DNA of 64,000 nucleotides from Sunxiuqinia indica (GTDB taxonomy: Bacteria > Bacteroidota > Bacteroidia > Bacteroidales > Prolixibacteraceae). How positions within the stretch are numbered: the stretch's first letter is position 1; each line of letters begins with the position of its first letter. Below, one piece after another: positions 27,505 through 35,151 of the stretch. The DNA lies in contig NZ_WVEM01000001.1 in the NCBI RefSeq assembly GCF_009847015.1, forward strand, positions 744,001 to 808,000. Direction: 5' to 3'. Under the pieces are notes generated by a model that saw only the letters and a program-made list of their open reading frames with translations, did no database searches and was not told where the DNA came from. Both the position numbers and the translations under genes were made by a program.

Positions 27505-28653
27505 ATGTATATGAACATTAGCCGAAAGTTGTTTATTGTATTTCTGTGTGTATTTTTTGAATTATTGAATCCTGCACGAGCAAAAAGCGCGCCAGATCAT
27601 CCGTTTACAGTAATTATTGATCCCGGTCATGGAGGGAAAGATCCGGGTGCAGTATATAAAGGTATCCGGGAAAAAGACATTGTTTTAAACATTGGAATAA
27701 AACTCGGGAACTACCTGAAAGAAAAATTACCCGGTATTCGTGTAATTTACACCAGAAACACCGATGTGTTTGTTCCGTTACATCAGCGTGCTGTTATTGC
27801 AAATAGTAACAAGGCCGACCTTTTTGTTTCCTTACACGCTAACTATTGCGGAACTCCTTCGATCACCGGAACCGAAACTTTTGTTTTGGGTCTTCACCGA
27901 TCAGAAGAAAATCTGGAGGTAGCCAAAAAAGAAAACTCTGTAATTTTGATGGAGGAAGATTATTCTTCAACCTACCAGGGGTTTGATCCCAATTCACCCG
28001 AATCATACATCATGTTTGAAATGGTACAGGATGAACACCTCGATCAAAGCATCAACCTGGCCGCGGCAATCCAAAATCAGTTTAAGAATAGAGCCGGACG
28101 TCATGACCGTGGCGTAAAACAAGCAGGCTTTCTGGTTTTACGGCGAACAAGTATGCCAAGCGTATTGATTGAAGCCGGTTTTTTAAGCAATCGTTATGAA
28201 GCAAACTACATGAACAGTGATGAAGGGCAGACCTATCTGGCTTCGGCTATATTTAGAGCAATACGCGATTATAAAAACACGGTTGATCATAAAAGTGAAT
28301 ACCAATTAGGTTCATCAATACCTGAAAGTTTGAAGCCATCAGCAGAAACCTCCGAAAAAGCACTTTCTCAGCAAAAAGAGGAACACAAGAACGACTTTTA
28401 CTTTAGTGTTCAACTAGCTGCCACCAACAAGGCTATTGAGCCAACGGCAACAAATTTTAAAGGCCTTGAAAAAGTTGAGCGAAAGAAAATTAAATCCACA
28501 TTCAAGTTTTTCTACGGAAAAAGCACCTCATTGGAAGAGATACAATCGCTTAAACAAAAAATAATAACAAAATATCCTGACGCGTTTATTGTTGCTTTTG
28601 AAAACGATGAGCCCATCTCGATCAAAAAAGCTTTGAGAAAAATAAAACCATAG
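27505..28653 (+). CDS. N-acetylmuramoyl-L-alanine amidase with C-terminal SPOR-like domain
   Basis: Zinc amidase (Amidase_3, PF01520) that cleaves peptide stems from glycan strands in the periplasm. After a signal peptide come VIIDPGHGGKDPGA (first Zn His), GIREKDIVLNIG (Glu), FVSLHANYCG (second His) and LIEAGFLSNRYEANYM (catalytic Glu). A linker follows, then the last 87 residues (28390-28650), which resemble a SPOR-type module and recur at the end of the next gene product. I chose ATG 27505 because a signal peptide begins there; 27511 is equally possible. The gene diverges from lptD and precedes the MCE gene by 69 bases. Confidence 0.9.
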   Translation: MYMNISRKLFIVFLCVFFELLNPARAKSAPDHPFTVIIDPGHGGKDPGAVYKGIREKDIVLNIGIKLGNYLKEKLPGIRVIYTRNTDVFVPLHQRAVIANSNKADLFVSLHANYCGTPSITGTETFVLGLHRSEENLEVAKKENSVILMEEDYSSTYQGFDPNSPESYIMFEMVQDEHLDQSINLAAAIQNQFKNRAGRHDRGVKQAGFLVLRRTSMPSVLIEAGFLSNRYEANYMNSDEGQTYLASAIFRAIRDYKNTVDHKSEYQLGSSIPESLKPSAETSEKALSQQKEEHKNDFYFSVQLAATNKAIEPTATNFKGLEKVERKKIKSTFKFFYGKSTSLEEIQSLKQKIITKYPDAFIVAFENDEPISIKKALRKIKP

Positions 28654-28722
28654 TTCTGATCTCATTGTTTGTTTAGTATCAGAATGCTTATTAATATTGT
28701 ATAAAACAAGCTGAAAACAATT

Positions 28723-29988
28723 ATGAAACTGTCTAAATACGCAAAACTGGGAATTCTTATCGTCTTTAGTTTTGCCATCTTTATTTGGGGAATGAACTAT
28801 TTGAAAGGAATCGATTTCTTCAAACAAAATACAAGCTACTATGTCGTTTATGAGAGGATTGAAGGACTGCTCGAATCAAGTGCTGTTATGATTAATGGCT
28901 ACCAAGTCGGTCAGGTTAAAACAATTGACTTCTCAGACAGTAATGATGGTAGTTTGGTCGTTAATTTCTCGCTGGAAGGAGATTTTGAAATCCCGGAAGG
29001 CTCCATCGCTAGAATTGTTTCTTCGGATCTTATGGGCACCAAATCGATCGTATTGCAAATCAATCCGTCCAATGTATACTATCAGGAAGGTGACACGATA
29101 CCGGGAAGTATTGAAGAAGGTTTGAAAGAGCAAGTAAGTATGCAGGTACTCCCTTTAAAAAATAAAGCGGAGCAGCTTTTAGCATCGCTTGATTCGGCTA
29201 TTACCGTTGTTACATACGTTTTTAACGAAGAAGCACGGAAAAACCTTTCTGAAAGCTTTGCACGTATTAATCAAACTATCCTAAACCTTGAGTCAGTATC
29301 AGCCGATATTAGCGAACTACTCGTTACCGAGAAGACTAATTTAAAAGGGATTATTCAAAACATGAACGAAATTACTTCAACCCTTAACGAGAATTCTGAT
29401 GACTTTACAAACATCGTAGGTAATTTTTCATCTATAAGCGACAGTTTAGCGGCTGTAAATATCGCCGGTATGGTTTCTGACCTACAAATGTCAGTACAAG
29501 GAATTAACGCATTGTTGGCTAAAATTGAAAGCGGAGAAGGCACTGCAGGTAAACTTTTAGGAGACGAACAGTTATACGATAATCTGGCTAATATGAGCCA
29601 AAGCCTGGATTTCTTATTGAAAGATATTCGGAACAATCCCAAACGCTACGTTCATTTTTCTGCATTCGACCTTGGAAAAGATGTTTATATCTCTCCTCAA
29701 AAGGAAAAGAATAATACCAGTCAAAATGAATATACTTTCAAGGTACATCTTATTTCAAGCCCATCAAGATTATCGAAAGACAATACCATGTTTAGCGATT
29801 TCGACCAAGTCGAAGAAGTTGAAATTTCAGGAGGATATAGCTATTTAACTGGCGAAACACCTGACATCGCAAACATTATGGAAATTCACACTACTGCTAA
29901 AGCTGTTTTTCCTGATGCAAGTATAATCGCTTTTAAAAATGGGCGAAAAGTACGATTAGAAAAGGCTTTAAGGAAATTAGGAAATTAG
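28723..29988 (+). CDS. MCE/MlaD-family lipid-transport protein with SPOR-like C-terminus
   Basis: A 421-residue membrane-anchored periplasmic protein. An N-terminal hydrophobic anchor (about residues 8-24) precedes one MCE domain (about 38-120, with GLLESSAVMINGYQVGQV and DLMGTKSIVLQ). A long helical, coiled-coil-like region follows (about 130-320). MlaD-type proteins carry phospholipids between inner and outer membrane; the partner ATPase and permease are not adjacent here. Residues 335-421 align without gaps to the last 87 residues of the upstream amidase, which I regard as an added cell-wall-binding-like module. Confidence 0.88.
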   Translation: MKLSKYAKLGILIVFSFAIFIWGMNYLKGIDFFKQNTSYYVVYERIEGLLESSAVMINGYQVGQVKTIDFSDSNDGSLVVNFSLEGDFEIPEGSIARIVSSDLMGTKSIVLQINPSNVYYQEGDTIPGSIEEGLKEQVSMQVLPLKNKAEQLLASLDSAITVVTYVFNEEARKNLSESFARINQTILNLESVSADISELLVTEKTNLKGIIQNMNEITSTLNENSDDFTNIVGNFSSISDSLAAVNIAGMVSDLQMSVQGINALLAKIESGEGTAGKLLGDEQLYDNLANMSQSLDFLLKDIRNNPKRYVHFSAFDLGKDVYISPQKEKNNTSQNEYTFKVHLISSPSRLSKDNTMFSDFDQVEEVEISGGYSYLTGETPDIANIMEIHTTAKAVFPDASIIAFKNGRKVRLEKALRKLGN

Positions 29989-30263
29989 CATCCGAATTGT
30001 TCTAAAAAAATATTGAAATACTCAAGTCCCTCTAAATACAACACTTCCAAAAGAATCACATTTTAAACGCCTGATAATCTGATTGTTGTAAAGCATAAAA
30101 AATTAATATTTTTTAACTGCTTGACTAGTAAACAGATTGTGTTCTTTTCTTAAAAGTCAAGCAATTTTGCATTTTTTTAATACTTTTTTTTTCACAAAAT
30201 TTGTTTTCGGGAATTCAAATAGGGAAAAAATTTGTCGAACATATATTAATCCTGCTGTTCAAA
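29989..30263. promoter_or_regulatory. dnaA upstream region with inverted repeat
   Basis: The 275-base region is very AT-rich. It contains a perfect 9-bp inverted repeat TGCTTGACT (30118-30126) and AGTCAAGCA (30155-30163). A promoter-like pair lies between and over the right arm: TTG at 30137-30139, 22 bases, CAATTTTG at 30162-30169 (one mismatch). I found no DnaA-box cluster (TTATCCACA), so this is probably not the origin itself. Confidence 0.45.
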
Positions 30264-31694
30264 ATGAGTAACAATCATCTTGCTGTATGGAATCGTTGTC
30301 TGTCTGTTATTAAAGATAATGTTCCAGCAATTAGTTTTAAAACGTGGTTTGAGCCAATCGTTCCAGTAAAGATCAACAATCAAGTGTTGACGATTCAAGT
30401 TCCAAGTCCATTCTTTTATGAATACTTGGAAGAGCAATACATTGACCTGCTTCGGAAGACATTGCGTAAAGAAGTTGGAAACGAAGCGAAATTGGAATAT
30501 GTTGTTGTTATGGGAAATAACCAGAACAATACTCAACCATACACCGTCAAGTATCCAACAAACAACAATAGTAAAATTCAGAATAAACCACTCAATGTAC
30601 CATTAAGAACAGAGGGGAAATCATCAATTAAAAATCCGTTTATCATTCCTGGAATCCAAAAGCTTCAGGTTGATCCTCAATTAAAAGCGGATAACACGTT
30701 TGAGAATTTTGTCGAAGGAGAATGTAATCGATTAGCACGTAGTGCAGGCTATGCTGTATCGCAAAATCCGGGAGGAACGGCTTTTAATCCGCTAATGATT
30801 TACGGTAATTCAGGATTAGGAAAAACACACCTTGCCCACGCAATTGGTATTGAGGTAAAAGAACAGTTTCCTGAAAAAATTGTCTTGTACGTAAATGCCA
30901 ACAAGTTTCAAACACAATTCACCGAAGCCATTCGGAATAACAACCGAAACGACTTCCTTCATTTTTACCAAATGATTGATGTATTGATTTTAGATGACGT
31001 ACATGAATTTGCGGGTAAAGAAAAAACACAGGAAACATTTTTCCACATTTTCAATCATCTTCATCAAAGCGGAAAACAGCTTATACTGACGTCAGACAAG
31101 CCACCAATTGAGCTTAAAGGCATGGAGCAAAGACTGTTATCCCGATTCAAATGGGGATTAACTGCAGATTTGCAGATTCCTGATTTTGAAACCAGAATGG
31201 AGATTTTGAAAAGGAAAACCTACAAAGATGGTATTGAAATCAGTGACGAGGTTTTAGAATATATTGCTTCGCACATTGGCAATAACGTTCGCGAGTTGGA
31301 GGGGGCGCTGGTTTCATTGTTAGCTCAGTCTACATTGAATCGTAAAGAAGTAACGATTGAACTAGCCAGCGACATGGTCAACAAACTGGTAAAAAGCTCA
31401 AAACGCGAATTATCAATCGACTATATCTCAAAGGTGGTTTGTGACTACTTCAGTATGCCGACAGATTCACTTCAGGCACGCACCCGTAAACGGGAGATTG
31501 TTCAAGCCAGGCAGCTGGCCATGTATTTCTCAAAAAGCCTGACAAAATCATCACTGGCCTCCATAGGATCTCAAATAGGAAATAAAGATCACGCCACTGT
31601 ATTACATGCTTGTAAAACGGTGAACAACCTCAAGGATACTGACAAAAACTTTAAGGTCTTTGTTGATGAAATAGAAAAGAAATTAAAGATGTAA
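30264..31694 (+). CDS. dnaA: Chromosomal replication initiator protein DnaA
   Basis: AAA+ initiator that binds DnaA boxes at oriC and opens DNA. The start at ATG 30264 gives 476 residues beginning MSNNHLAVWNRCL; an upstream frame start at 30201 is less likely. Domain I (about 1-85) is followed by a variable linker. The AAA+ domain has Walker A YGNSGLGKTHLAHA and Walker B VLILDDVHEF. The C-terminal domain IV carries the DnaA signature KDHATVLHACKTV near the end. A terminator follows at 31700. Confidence 0.98.
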   Translation: MSNNHLAVWNRCLSVIKDNVPAISFKTWFEPIVPVKINNQVLTIQVPSPFFYEYLEEQYIDLLRKTLRKEVGNEAKLEYVVVMGNNQNNTQPYTVKYPTNNNSKIQNKPLNVPLRTEGKSSIKNPFIIPGIQKLQVDPQLKADNTFENFVEGECNRLARSAGYAVSQNPGGTAFNPLMIYGNSGLGKTHLAHAIGIEVKEQFPEKIVLYVNANKFQTQFTEAIRNNNRNDFLHFYQMIDVLILDDVHEFAGKEKTQETFFHIFNHLHQSGKQLILTSDKPPIELKGMEQRLLSRFKWGLTADLQIPDFETRMEILKRKTYKDGIEISDEVLEYIASHIGNNVRELEGALVSLLAQSTLNRKEVTIELASDMVNKLVKSSKRELSIDYISKVVCDYFSMPTDSLQARTRKREIVQARQLAMYFSKSLTKSSLASIGSQIGNKDHATVLHACKTVNNLKDTDKNFKVFVDEIEKKLKM

Positions 31695-31699
31695 ATAAC

Positions 31700-31727
31700 G
31701 GCAGGTCATTATGATCTGCCTTTTTTT
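31700..31727 (+). terminator. Rho-independent terminator of dnaA
   Basis: Ten-pair stem GGCAGGTCAT/ATGATCTGCC (31700-31709 with 31711-31720, one G-U pair) followed by seven T. It lies directly between the dnaA stop and the yigZ ATG. Confidence 0.85.
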
Positions 31728-31738
31728 ATCCTTGAAAG

Positions 31739-32341
31739 ATGACTGATTCATTTCTGACCATTTCAAAAGCTGAAGAAGGATTGTATAAAAAAAAAGGAAG
31801 CAAATTTATTGCTTACGCCTATCCGGTTGAAACAGAGGACGAAATTAAGAACCTGATCCAAGAACTAAAGAAAACTCATCATTCTGCACGTCATCATTGT
31901 TATGCCTGGCGATTGGGAGCTAACAAAAAACGCTTCCGCGCAAATGACGACGGGGAACCTTCATCCACGGCAGGGAAGCCGATCTTTGGACAAATTAAGC
32001 GTAATCATCTCACCAATGTATTGGTAGTTGTGGTTCGCTATTTTGGTGGCACATTACTTGGTGTTAGCGGGCTGATAACGGCCTACAAAGAAGCTGCTGC
32101 TGACGTACTTCAGAAAGCAACAATTATCGAAAAATTAATCGAAACGACTTTTGAGATTGAATTCGACTATTCGATGATGAATCCGGTGATGCGCATTTTT
32201 AAAGAAGACAAGCTGGAACAAAAGAAAAACAAGTTCGAACTGCGGTGTAAAATAACAAGTTCGATCCGAAATACAGAAGCCGATCGGGTAATCGAAAAAT
32301 TTAAAAAGCTGGAAGGTGTTGAAATACGGATTGTTGAATAA
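31739..32341 (+). CDS. YigZ/IMPACT-family protein
   Basis: A 200-residue protein of the UPF0029/IMPACT family. The N-terminal domain has KKKGSKFIAYAYPV, the signature HSARHHCYAWRLG, DDGEPSSTAGKPI and VVVRYFGGTLLGVSGLITAY. A C-terminal DUF1949-like ferredoxin-fold domain follows. The role is uncertain; eukaryotic IMPACT acts in translational control by GCN2, but bacterial members have no firm function. The start lies 11 bases after the dnaA terminator. Confidence 0.92.
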   Translation: MTDSFLTISKAEEGLYKKKGSKFIAYAYPVETEDEIKNLIQELKKTHHSARHHCYAWRLGANKKRFRANDDGEPSSTAGKPIFGQIKRNHLTNVLVVVVRYFGGTLLGVSGLITAYKEAAADVLQKATIIEKLIETTFEIEFDYSMMNPVMRIFKEDKLEQKKNKFELRCKITSSIRNTEADRVIEKFKKLEGVEIRIVE

Positions 32342-32410
32342 AATTCGATCTGTTAATAAGTCAGTAATAAATCCTGTCCATTGTCATATGTTTATATACA
32401 CAAGATTATC

Positions 32411-32418
32411 TAATTTTG
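32411..32418 (+). promoter_or_regulatory. -7 box upstream of the pyr leader ORF (TAATTTTG)
   Basis: Perfect TAnnTTTG match ending 7 bases before the ATG at 32426, so a transcript starting here would have almost no 5' UTR. The nearest upstream TTG (32381-32383) is 27 bases away, longer than usual. Confidence 0.4.
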
Positions 32419-32425
32419 AGTTTTG

Positions 32426-32581
32426 ATGAAGCGTTTAATCGTTCAATATAATTCCCAACAAGGTGATCAGGATCACCTGACAATTTTTTTCCCATTCGTT
32501 GAACGTTGCATCACCCATTTTTTTGATAGAAGCTTTTGCTCAACACATAATTTTATTACCGGCCTTTATTCCGGAAAATGA
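32426..32581 (+). CDS. Putative pyrBI attenuator leader peptide (PyrL-like)
   Basis: A 51-codon ORF in the 299-base pyrB leader, too short for usual gene calling. It reads MKRLIVQYNSQQGDQ, then DHLTIFFPFVERCITHFF, then DRSFCSTHNFITGLYSGK and TGA at 32579-32581, two bases before the 5' arm of the attenuator hairpin. A pause-hairpin candidate (32461-32478) and two T-tracts (32484-32490, 32518-32524, coding for Phe) lie inside it. This is the arrangement of E. coli pyrL, whose peptide (from memory) contains LPFFFPLITHS. In that system UTP shortage stalls RNA polymerase at the U-tract and the trailing ribosome blocks the terminator. Function here is inferred. Confidence 0.6.
   Translation: MKRLIVQYNSQQGDQDHLTIFFPFVERCITHFFDRSFCSTHNFITGLYSGK
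32461..32478 (+). promoter_or_regulatory. Candidate transcription-pause hairpin in the pyrB leader
   Basis: AGGTGATC-AG-GATCACCT, a perfect 8-bp stem, followed after 5 bases by a seven-T tract (32484-32490). It could be a pause site in pyrBI attenuation or, alternatively, a weak terminator for yigZ. Confidence 0.55.
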
Positions 32582-32618
32582 AAACCAATAGGATTTTTTA
32601 TCCTGTTGGTTTTTTTTT
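32581..32618 (+). terminator. Intrinsic terminator / attenuator in the pyrB leader
   Basis: Stem AACCAATAGGAT (32583-32594) with ATCCTGTTGGTT (32600-32611), 12 pairs with one G-U, a five-T loop and a T-run to 32618. It ends 22 bases before the pyrB ATG and about 240 bases after yigZ, so it is better placed to control pyrB than to end yigZ. Confidence 0.75.
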
Positions 32619-32640
32619 GAAACCTTAATAAAAAGATCGC

Positions 32641-33552
32641 ATGAATAAAAAAGACTTGATTTCCATCATGGATTATTCGAAGGAAGAACACCTTCGAATA
32701 ATGGATCTGGCAGCTGATTTTGAAAAGAATCCCAACCAAAAGTTACTGGAGGGGAAAGTGGTTGCTTCGCTCTTTTTTGAGCCATCGACACGCACCCGGC
32801 TGAGTTTTGAAACAGCCATAAACCGCATGGGAGGGCGAATAGTTGGCTTCTCGGATGCCGGCTCTTCCAGTGTTACGAAAGGAGAAACACTGCATGATAC
32901 GATTCGAATGGTTTCACAGTATGCTGATTTGATCGTCATGCGGCACCCACTGGAGGGTAGTGCTCGTTACGCAGCAGAGGTTTCATCAGTGCCGGTAATC
33001 AATGCAGGCGACGGAGCAAACCAACATCCTACTCAGACCTTATTGGATATGTATTCCATATTGAAAACACAAAACACATTCGATGACCTAAACATCTTCA
33101 TGGTTGGCGATTTACGATACGGACGAACCGTTCATTCGCTACTAATGGCAATGTCACAATTTGAGAATCCTATTTTTAACTTTATTGCACCCGAAGAGCT
33201 TTTAATGCCAGAGGAATACAAAATTTATCTACGCGAAAAAGGAATCCGCTTTTTTGAGCATCTTGAATTTACCGACATTATTTCAGAAGCCGATATTGTT
33301 TACATGACTCGGGTTCAGAAAGAACGTTTCTCCGATCCGATGGAATATGAAGAAGTTAAAAACGTGTACATTCTAAGAAACAGCATGCTTGAAAATACGA
33401 AACCAAACATGCGCATTCTGCACCCACTACCTCGTGTAAACGAAATTGCCACTGACGTTGATAAAAACGAGAAAGCCTACTATTTTCAACAAGCCTTAAA
33501 TGGTGTTTTTACCCGGGAAGCAATTATAGCACATGCCTTAAATTTAAAGTAA
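32641..33552 (+). CDS. pyrB: Aspartate carbamoyltransferase catalytic subunit
   Basis: Transfers the carbamoyl group from carbamoyl phosphate to aspartate, the first committed step of pyrimidine synthesis. The 303-residue protein has the carbamoyl-phosphate motif [15 protein letters not shown] near residue 45, the [11 protein letters not shown] segment near 130, and [10 protein letters not shown] near 262. PyrI follows after 6 bases, so a class B holoenzyme (c6r6) is expected. The leader carries a putative leader peptide and terminator that suggest attenuation by UTP. Confidence 0.97.
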   Translation: MNKKDLISIMDYSKEEHLRIMDLAADFEKNPNQKLLEGKVVASLFFEPSTRTRLSFETAINRMGGRIVGFSDAGSSSVTKGETLHDTIRMVSQYADLIVMRHPLEGSARYAAEVSSVPVINAGDGANQHPTQTLLDMYSILKTQNTFDDLNIFMVGDLRYGRTVHSLLMAMSQFENPIFNFIAPEELLMPEEYKIYLREKGIRFFEHLEFTDIISEADIVYMTRVQKERFSDPMEYEEVKNVYILRNSMLENTKPNMRILHPLPRVNEIATDVDKNEKAYYFQQALNGVFTREAIIAHALNLK

Positions 33553-33558
33553 TCAGCC

Positions 33559-34026
33559 ATGAGTGAACACAAAAAGAAACTAAAACTGAAAGTCAGTGCC
33601 ATCAGTGAAGGTACTGTTATTGACCATATTCCTTCCGAAAATTTATTCGATGTTATTTCCATTCTCGAATTAGATAAAACTCCAAACATGATCACTTTTG
33701 GAGCCAATCTGGATAGCGACAAGCTTGTTAATAAGGCGATTATTAAAGTTTCCAATCAGTTTTTTGAAAATGACGACATCAACAAAATTGCATTAATTGC
33801 ACCGCATGCCAAACTTAACATCATTAAAGATTACGAAGTTATTGAAAAGAAAGTTGTTGAAGTTCCAAGTCAGGTAATTGGCATTGTAAAGTGTTTTAAC
33901 CCTAAGTGCATTACCAATGCAGAACCAATCACCACCTCTTTTAAAGTAACTTCAAAAGAGCCAATTGCACTAAAATGCATGTACTGTGAAAAGATCACAA
34001 GCGAAAGCCAGATGGTTATCAAATAA
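33559..34026 (+). CDS. pyrI: Aspartate carbamoyltransferase regulatory subunit
   Basis: Allosteric subunit that binds CTP/ATP and links catalytic trimers. The 155-residue protein has the N-terminal nucleotide-binding domain (SAISEGTVIDHIPSENLFD). The C-terminal zinc domain has four cysteines in CFNPKCITN and CMYCEK. It is cotranscribed with pyrB. Confidence 0.97.
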   Translation: MSEHKKKLKLKVSAISEGTVIDHIPSENLFDVISILELDKTPNMITFGANLDSDKLVNKAIIKVSNQFFENDDINKIALIAPHAKLNIIKDYEVIEKKVVEVPSQVIGIVKCFNPKCITNAEPITTSFKVTSKEPIALKCMYCEKITSESQMVIK

Positions 34027-34054
34027 ATAAAAAAATAGCATTCAATTATTTAAA

Positions 34055-34504
34055 ATGAAACGAACAAACTTTAATGGGTTAATTGAAAAAATTGAAGACT
34101 TAGCTCGTAAAAAACCAGAAAATTTACACTATCAAATTTGTAATTTGCTAAAAGAGGAAGTTTTCCATTACGATTGGGTTGGCTTTTATATTTTATACAA
34201 TAATGCCTTAAAGCTTGGAGACTATGTTGGGAAACCAACCGATCATACGAGTATCGCTATTGGAAAAGGAGTTTGCGGACAGGTTGCTGAAAAGAAGAAA
34301 ACCATAATCGTACAGGATGTCAGCCAGGAAGATAATTACATTGCATGCAGCATTGACGTACAGTCAGAGATTGTGGTTCCGGTGCTAAAAAATGGTAAGT
34401 TTGTTGCCGAATTAGATATTGACAGCCACTCTCCTGCTCCATTTTCACCCGACGATCAGCTATTTCTTGAAAAGGTTTGTGAAATATTGGCCGACACATT
34501 CTAA
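34055..34504 (+). CDS. GAF-domain protein, free methionine-R-sulfoxide reductase-like
   Basis: A 149-residue single GAF domain. The segments WVGFYIL, AIGKGVCGQVAEKKK, DNYIAC and SEIVVPVLKNGKFVAELDIDS match the fRMsr (MsrC) family, which reduces free methionine-R-sulfoxide. Of the three cysteines known from E. coli MsrC, those in GVCG and YIAC are present. The first (ten residues before GVCG) is replaced by a non-cysteine in HTSIAIGKGV, so the thiol cycle would use one resolving Cys. It lies 28 bases after pyrI and may be in the same operon. Confidence 0.82.
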   Translation: MKRTNFNGLIEKIEDLARKKPENLHYQICNLLKEEVFHYDWVGFYILYNNALKLGDYVGKPTDHTSIAIGKGVCGQVAEKKKTIIVQDVSQEDNYIACSIDVQSEIVVPVLKNGKFVAELDIDSHSPAPFSPDDQLFLEKVCEILADTF

Positions 34505-34505
34505 C

Positions 34506-34542
34506 AAACAAAAAGGTTCGCTCAGGTAACCCCTGGCGAACC
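34506..34542 (-). terminator. Rho-independent terminator of the RRM gene (minus strand)
   Basis: Stem GGTTCGC/GCGAACC (34515-34521 with 34536-34542) with inner CAGG/CCTG pairs. On the minus strand it is followed by TTTTTGTTTG. It lies about 30 bases beyond the RRM stop and also just after the GAF gene on the other strand. Confidence 0.7.
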
Positions 34543-34571
34543 ACTATTATCGTACATTATAAAAGTCTCAA

Positions 34572-34847
34572 TTAATAACGCTGAGGTCTTCTTTGAGGCC
34601 GTTCCGTTCTTGGACGGGCTTGGTTCACTTTTATATTTCGTCCGTTTACTTCAGCTCCATCCAACTCTTGAACAGCTTTTTCGCCTTCAGAGTCAATAGC
34701 CATCTCAACAAAACCAAAACCTTTAGCTCTGCCAGTTTCACGATCTGTTACAATTTTTACGGATGTAACTTCTCCGTATTCTGCAAAAATTTGCCCTAGT
34801 TCGTCTTCTTGAAGATTGTAGTCCAGGTTACCTACATAAATGTTCAT
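34572..34847 (-). CDS. RRM-type RNA-binding protein
   Basis: A 91-residue protein made of one RNA-recognition motif (RNP2 IYVGNL at residues 3-8, RNP1 KGFGFVEM near 42) plus a short Arg/Pro-rich tail (RPRTERPQRRPQRY). Such proteins are common in Bacteroidota and cyanobacteria and act as RNA chaperones, often cold- or stress-induced. The first in-frame ATG is at 34847; a TTG two codons earlier is less likely. The promoter at 35063-35092 implies a leader of about 200 nt. Confidence 0.93.
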   Translation of the reverse strand: MNIYVGNLDYNLQEDELGQIFAEYGEVTSVKIVTDRETGRAKGFGFVEMAIDSEGEKAVQELDGAEVNGRNIKVNQARPRTERPQRRPQRY

Positions 34848-35062
34848 AATCAAAAAAAATAAAAATTAGAAATAAAACAAAAACACAATAAATGAGGTAA
34901 AAGGAATCGGAAAATGAAATTGTCGCAGAAACCTAATCAGTTTACCCCACCCTTAGTACATAACGTAACGTTTCCAGTTTGGAAATGAAAAAAAATCATT
35001 TTAAGTGAAAAGGGAAGTCTCAAAAACATAGAAAACAGCCAATTCTCAACCATACTTACATA
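34848..35062 (-). other. Long 5' leader of the RRM gene
   Basis: AT-rich leader of about 200 bases between the predicted promoter and the RRM ATG. It has no coding frame and contains a small hairpin TTTCCA-GTT-TGGAAA (34971-34985). A long structured leader fits cold-shock-type post-transcriptional control, but that is inference. Confidence 0.4.
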
Positions 35063-35092
35063 CAAAAATAAGTATTGTTTTAAATCTGCAAA
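35063..35092 (-). promoter_or_regulatory. Promoter of the RRM gene (minus strand)
   Basis: Read on the minus strand: TTTG (35092-35089), 18 bases, TATTTTTG (35070-35063), a near-ideal Bacteroidota promoter. Confidence 0.6.
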
Positions 35093-35151
35093 TACTTTAC
35101 ATGTTTTTTTTGTGTAAAGCGAACAATAATTTCAGGCTCACTATCTTGCAG

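Noticed and set aside
28654-28700. TTCTGAT/ATCAGAA inverted repeat after the amidase gene as a terminator
   Set aside because: The stem is short and there is no T-run; cotranscription with the MCE gene is more likely.
31039-31047. TTTTCCACA, a relaxed DnaA-box match
   Set aside because: A single occurrence within the dnaA coding region; no cluster and no AT-rich unwinding element next to it, so it does not mark an origin.
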